Assembly: GCA_902795555.1 (NCBI GenBank)
Contig: CADBLV010000285.1
Coordinates: 1-6,105, forward strand
Direction: 5' to 3'
Origin: an uncultured Eubacteriales bacterium
GTDB lineage: Bacteria > Bacillota_A > Clostridia > Christensenellales > Aristaeellaceae
DNA: 6,105 bases
Positions 4,416 to 6,105 of the stretch are shown piece after piece (the stretch's first letter is position 1; each line of letters starts with the position of its first letter). Made by a program: the position numbers and the translations under genes. The notes beneath the pieces were generated by a model, which was not told the DNA's origin, made no database searches, and worked only from the letters and a program-made list of their open reading frames with translations.

Positions 4416-6105
4416 ATGGCGAAACAGACTTTGAAGGATGCTACCAAAGAACTGATGGACGGCGCGGCCGAGCTTTTGCAGGAAGCGACCGGCATCAGGA
4501 AGGGAGCGGATGCGCTGCTGGACGAGCTGAAGCGGATGGATGCTGCCTGGAACCGCCAGAAGGAAGAAGAGGCGGCCCGCAGGAAGCAGCAGCAGCAGAT
4601 GCGCGTTCAGTCCGGTCACACCAAGGCATATACCATGCTGGACGAAGATGAGAAGCGCATGATGGAGGAAGCCATGAAGGCGGAACCTCCGGCCACGGAG
4701 GAGCTTCCGAAGGATCAGCCTGCCGCGCCGGAGGCCGAGCCCCGGGAGACTGCTCCGGAACCCCCGGCTATCCCTGTGAAGGACGAAGAAAAAGCGGAAG
4801 CGCCGGCGGTGAAGGCAGAACCGGAGACGGAGACGGCCAAGCCTGCTCCCGTGAGCGAAAAGCAGTCGAAGCCGGAGCGGACGGACCGACCCGAGCGGAC
4901 GGACCGGCCCGAGCGCGCGGACAGATCCGAGCGGCCTGAGAAGCCGAAGGAGAACAAGCCCGCCGCGCCGAAGAAGCCGGTTATCGGCCAGATTATGAGC
5001 CGTCCCGGCGACGCGCCCAGAATGCCTGCGGGCCAGCAGGGCTCCTCTGCCCGGCCCGCCGGAGGACAGGGTGCTTACGGACGGCCGGCGGCAGGCCAGG
5101 GAGCCCAGGGCGGTGCTTACGGACGGCCGGCGGCAGGCCAGGGAGCCCAGGGCGGTGCTTACGGACGGCCGGCGGCAGGTCAGGGCGCTCAGGGCGGATA
5201 CGGCCGGCCTGCGGGTGGCGCTCAGGGCGGATACGGAAGGCCTGCGGGCGGCGCTCAGGGCGGATACGGAAGGCCTGCGGGCGGCGCTCAGGGGACCGGT
5301 TTCGGCCGGCCCGCGGGCGGCGGTACGGGCGGACGGCCCATGGGACAGGCCGGCGGCGGATTTTCCCGGGGCGGCGCTCAGGGCGGCAGGCCCCAGACCG
5401 GCGGGTTCGGCGGCCGCACGGGCGGCGGCATGGGCGGCGGGCGGAGCCGGGCTCCGGAGCTTTCCGCACCCATTGAAAAGGAACGGGTTTCCAATTACGA
5501 CCCCAACAAGAAAAACTATGTGCGCCAGCACGATCCCGAGCATGTGACCCGGAACCGGAAGCAGGCCAGCAAGAATACCTTCAACGGATATGACGACGAG
5601 GTGATCCGGGGCGGCAAGCGGGCCCGGGCCAAGAAGCCCAGCGCCCAGCAGATGATGGCGCCCATCAAGATTGAAACCGCGTACATGGCCGGGGATACGA
5701 TCACCGTTCGCGATCTGACGGAAAAGATCGGCAAGCCCGCGGGTGAGATCATCAAGAAGCTGTTCATGCTGGGAAACATGGCCACCATCAACAGCGAAAT
5801 CGATTTTGACACGGCGCAGCTGGTGTGCTCCGACTTTGAGATCACCCTGGAGCGGAAGCAGGAGCAGACCGCGGAAGCGGCCCTGGTGGCGGAAGACTTT
5901 ACGGACGAGGAGGAGAACCTCCAGCCCAGGCCTCCCGTGGTGACGATTATGGGTCACGTGGATCACGGAAAAACCAGCCTGCTGGACTACATCCGCAAAA
6001 GCCGGGTGACCGCGGGCGAGGCCGGCGGCAGCACCCAGCATATCGGCGCGTATACGGTGAATGTGGGGGACGGCCGTCAGATTACCTTCCTGGATACGCC
6101 CGGAC
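4416..6105 (+). CDS. infB: Translation initiation factor IF-2, 3'-truncated by the window
   Basis: IF2 is the GTPase that brings fMet-tRNA to the 30S subunit and promotes subunit joining. The frame stays open to the window end (563 codons). A stop at 4383-4385 leaves ATG 4416 as the first possible start, with GGAGGG at 4399-4404 (11 bases away, rather far). Residues 1-90 are a charged, probably helical segment ([14 protein letters not shown]) and 91-190 a Pro/Glu/Lys stretch with PERTDR repeats (153-176). Residues 216-345 are Gly/Arg/Tyr/Gln repeats and about 346-425 a basic linker. An IF2_N domain follows (about 429-480, [21 protein letters not shown]), then the G domain: G1 GHVDHGKT (513-520), switch [15 protein letters not shown] (about 532-545) and G3 DTPG (560-563). 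The RVYELAKEL-type opening usual in IF2 is not visible. Switch I has Ser539 where the family usually has Ile. The identity is secure from the G domain. Confidence 0.96.
   Translation, partial: MAKQTLKDATKELMDGAAELLQEATGIRKGADALLDELKRMDAAWNRQKEEEAARRKQQQQMRVQSGHTKAYTMLDEDEKRMMEEAMKAEPPATEELPKDQPAAPEAEPRETAPEPPAIPVKDEEKAEAPAVKAEPETETAKPAPVSEKQSKPERTDRPERTDRPERADRSERPEKPKENKPAAPKKPVIGQIMSRPGDAPRMPAGQQGSSARPAGGQGAYGRPAAGQGAQGGAYGRPAAGQGAQGGAYGRPAAGQGAQGGYGRPAGGAQGGYGRPAGGAQGGYGRPAGGAQGTGFGRPAGGGTGGRPMGQAGGGFSRGGAQGGRPQTGGFGGRTGGGMGGGRSRAPELSAPIEKERVSNYDPNKKNYVRQHDPEHVTRNRKQASKNTFNGYDDEVIRGGKRARAKKPSAQQMMAPIKIETAYMAGDTITVRDLTEKIGKPAGEIIKKLFMLGNMATINSEIDFDTAQLVCSDFEITLERKQEQTAEAALVAEDFTDEEENLQPRPPVVTIMGHVDHGKTSLLDYIRKSRVTAGEAGGSTQHIGAYTVNVGDGRQITFLDTPG
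4872..4943 (+). repeat. 18-bp coding repeat (PERTDR) in infB
   Basis: Four consecutive 18-bp units start at 4872, 4890, 4908 and 4926 and encode [18 protein letters not shown] and the decayed SERPEK (residues 153-176). The segment is highly charged and Pro-broken, hence probably disordered. It lies in the linker before the Gly-rich repeats. Confidence 0.85.
5070..5195 (+). repeat. Three 42-bp coding repeats ([14 protein letters not shown]) in infB
   Basis: Units 5070-5111 and 5112-5153 are identical base for base. Unit 5154-5195 differs at three bases, all silent. They encode three copies of a 14-residue Gly/Ala/Gln/Tyr/Arg motif (residues 219-260). The near-identity points to recent expansion or gene-conversion-like homogenisation. 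Confidence 0.92.
5196..5294 (+). repeat. Three 33-bp coding repeats ([11 protein letters not shown]) in infB
   Basis: Units 5196-5228, 5229-5261 and 5262-5294 follow directly on the 42-bp units and encode a shortened 11-residue form (residues 261-293). All base differences between units are silent (for example GGC CGG to GGA AGG, and the last codon GGC to GGG). A decayed unit, [10 protein letters not shown], and further Gly/Arg-rich sequence continue to about residue 345. Confidence 0.92.

Noticed and set aside
4169..4651. A plus-strand frame running from ylxQ through the 32-bp array into infB
   Set aside because: It overlaps ylxQ and infB in another frame and encodes Pro/Arg/Gly low-complexity sequence. 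An internal ATG at 4385 has a fair AAGGA-like site, but its product reads across the infB coding region with no family likeness.
3369..6041. An 890-codon open frame on the minus strand opposite ylxR, ylxQ and infB
   Set aside because: It lies opposite three genes with clear conserved domains. Its peptide is low-complexity Arg/Ser/Pro/Leu sequence whose repeats are mirror images of the infB and gap repeats. High GC makes such long antisense frames common. No ribosome site or promoter was seen for it.

Overview
This window is most consistent with a GC-rich Bacillota genome, probably an uncultured or gut-type member of the Clostridia. The basis is the gene order rimP-nusA-ylxR-ylxQ-infB, the strong AGGAG-type ribosome binding sites, a NusA without the C-terminal repeats seen in proteobacteria, and a branching enzyme of the eukaryote-like GH13_8 type. 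The taxon is an inference, not a direct reading. Every supported gene lies on the + strand.

Layout. Positions 1-1281 hold the 3' two-thirds of a glycogen branching enzyme gene (glgB), cut by the window edge. A 262-base gap follows. It contains a near-consensus sigma-A promoter (TTGCCA, 17 bp spacer, extended TG, TATACT) lying wholly inside an 18-bp-stem inverted repeat. It then contains a leader of about 215 nt with terminator-like and alternative hairpins. The leader opens the transcription/translation operon: rimP (1544-2086), nusA (2239-3429), ylxR (3555-3944), ylxQ (3937-4242, overlapping ylxR) and infB (4416 to beyond the window end).

How the genes work together. RimP matures the 30S subunit. 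NusA binds RNA polymerase and nascent RNA. YlxR and the L7Ae-like YlxQ are small RNA-binding-type proteins that travel with them. IF2 (infB) is the initiation GTPase that places fMet-tRNA. The glycogen gene upstream is separated by the promoter and is probably a different transcription unit.

No new defence, mobile or biosynthetic system is visible. The unusual material lies in the gaps and in infB. The nusA-ylxR gap is a 51-bp tandem duplication whose two copies keep an RNA hairpin through two compensatory base-pair changes. The ylxQ-infB gap carries four 32-bp tandem units, i.e. eight copies of a TTCCCGGA core. IF2 lacks a recognisable first IF2_N domain and instead has a short helical or charged start, a PERTDR repeat and a long Gly/Arg/Tyr repeat ([11 protein letters not shown] type) before the conserved core.
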